This document shows positions 5,718-6,084 of a DNA stretch of 6,084 nt, one piece after another. Below the pieces are notes generated by a model that was not told where the DNA came from, searched no databases, and was given only the letters and a program-made list of their open reading frames with translations. The number at the start of each line of letters is the position of its first letter. The stretch's first letter is position 1. This DNA is from SAR324 cluster bacterium (GTDB lineage Bacteria; SAR324; JACQKK01): assembly GCA_022572825.1 (NCBI GenBank), contig JACZVE010000204.1, forward strand, positions 1 to 6,084, given 5' to 3'. Made by a program: the position numbers and the translations under genes.

Positions 5718-6084
5718 CCGCGTGCTCGGTAGGACGCCGGGTACCGTCGGCGCCGAGCTCGTTCTGCCGGACGAGGGGAGCGCGCTCCTTCGTCTCGTGA
5801 ACGAAGGCGATGGACGCTACGACATCGTCGAAAAGGGAGGGCGCGCCGCGGTCACGCCGGAGGCGTGGTCGCAATACCTCTACTATTGGGTTCACAGCGA
5901 GTTGCGCGAGCAGCTCGGCGCGCGCGCCGTCATCGAAGTCGACTACTACGGAAGGGAGTTCGCTCCGTTTCGTCTCCAATACGTGTCTACCGATCACGAC
6001 GCTCCCTACGAAGGCATCTACAAAGAAGCCGAGCAGCGTTGGGACGGCGTCGCGCTCGATGAGCCGGCATGGAAAAAGGCGCTG
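5701..6084 (+). CDS. Hypothetical protein, N-terminal 128 aa (runs off the window)
   Basis: This frame opens with ATG at 5701 and continues without a stop to the window edge, so it is partial. The translation begins MTTLLDRVLGRTPGTVGAEL. No signal peptide or membrane segment is seen. The visible part is acidic and rich in aromatic residues (WSQYLYYWVHSELRE at 56-70; VDYYGREFAPFRLQYVS at 80-96), suggesting a globular cytoplasmic protein. I recognise no domain. GGAGAG ends 5 bases before the ATG (GGAG with a 7-base spacer), within the preceding gene, and the start overlaps that gene by 17 bases, so the two are very likely co-translated and may act together. Whether it is longer, or the first domain of a large protein, cannot be told here. 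Confidence 0.7.
   Translation, partial: MTTLLDRVLGRTPGTVGAELVLPDEGSALLRLVNEGDGRYDIVEKGGRAAVTPEAWSQYLYYWVHSELREQLGARAVIEVDYYGREFAPFRLQYVSTDHDAPYEGIYKEAEQRWDGVALDEPAWKKAL

Overview
This 6.1 kb window looks like chromosome from a moderately GC-rich proteobacterium. A gammaproteobacterium is my best guess, from the protein families and the IS type, but no gene here fixes the taxon. The window holds an ordinary sugar-polymer gene pair, two single metabolic genes, one insertion sequence and a pair of unrecognised overlapping genes.

Left block (1-2276, minus strand). A GT4-type glycosyltransferase (2276-1239) is followed 28 bases later by an amylo-alpha-1,6-glucosidase-type glycogen debranching enzyme (1210 to beyond the window edge). 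Both have clear ribosome binding sites, and they read as one operon for building and trimming an alpha-glucan or related polysaccharide.

Middle block (2277-3174). A non-coding stretch of about 520 bases carries a near-perfect 12-bp inverted repeat and an imperfect palindrome of about 80 bp that resembles dispersed REP/RIME-type intergenic repeats. A small stand-alone HAD-fold hydrolase on the plus strand (2797-3153) follows. It converges on the next gene with only 21 bases between the two stop codons.

Right block (3175-6084). A TauD/TfdA-family Fe(II)/2-oxoglutarate dioxygenase lies on the minus strand (4041-3175). Next comes a complete IS1595-family insertion sequence (4145-5126) with an intact transposase and recognisable terminal inverted repeats. 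It sits in the divergent gap between the dioxygenase and two overlapping plus-strand genes of unknown function (5154-5717, and 5701 to beyond the window edge).

The IS lies about 100 bases upstream of the dioxygenase start and 27 bases upstream of the next plus-strand start. It has therefore probably replaced or altered the promoters on both sides. I see no CRISPR array, tRNA, rRNA, phage module or clear defence system. The least explained part is the overlapping hypothetical pair at the right edge.
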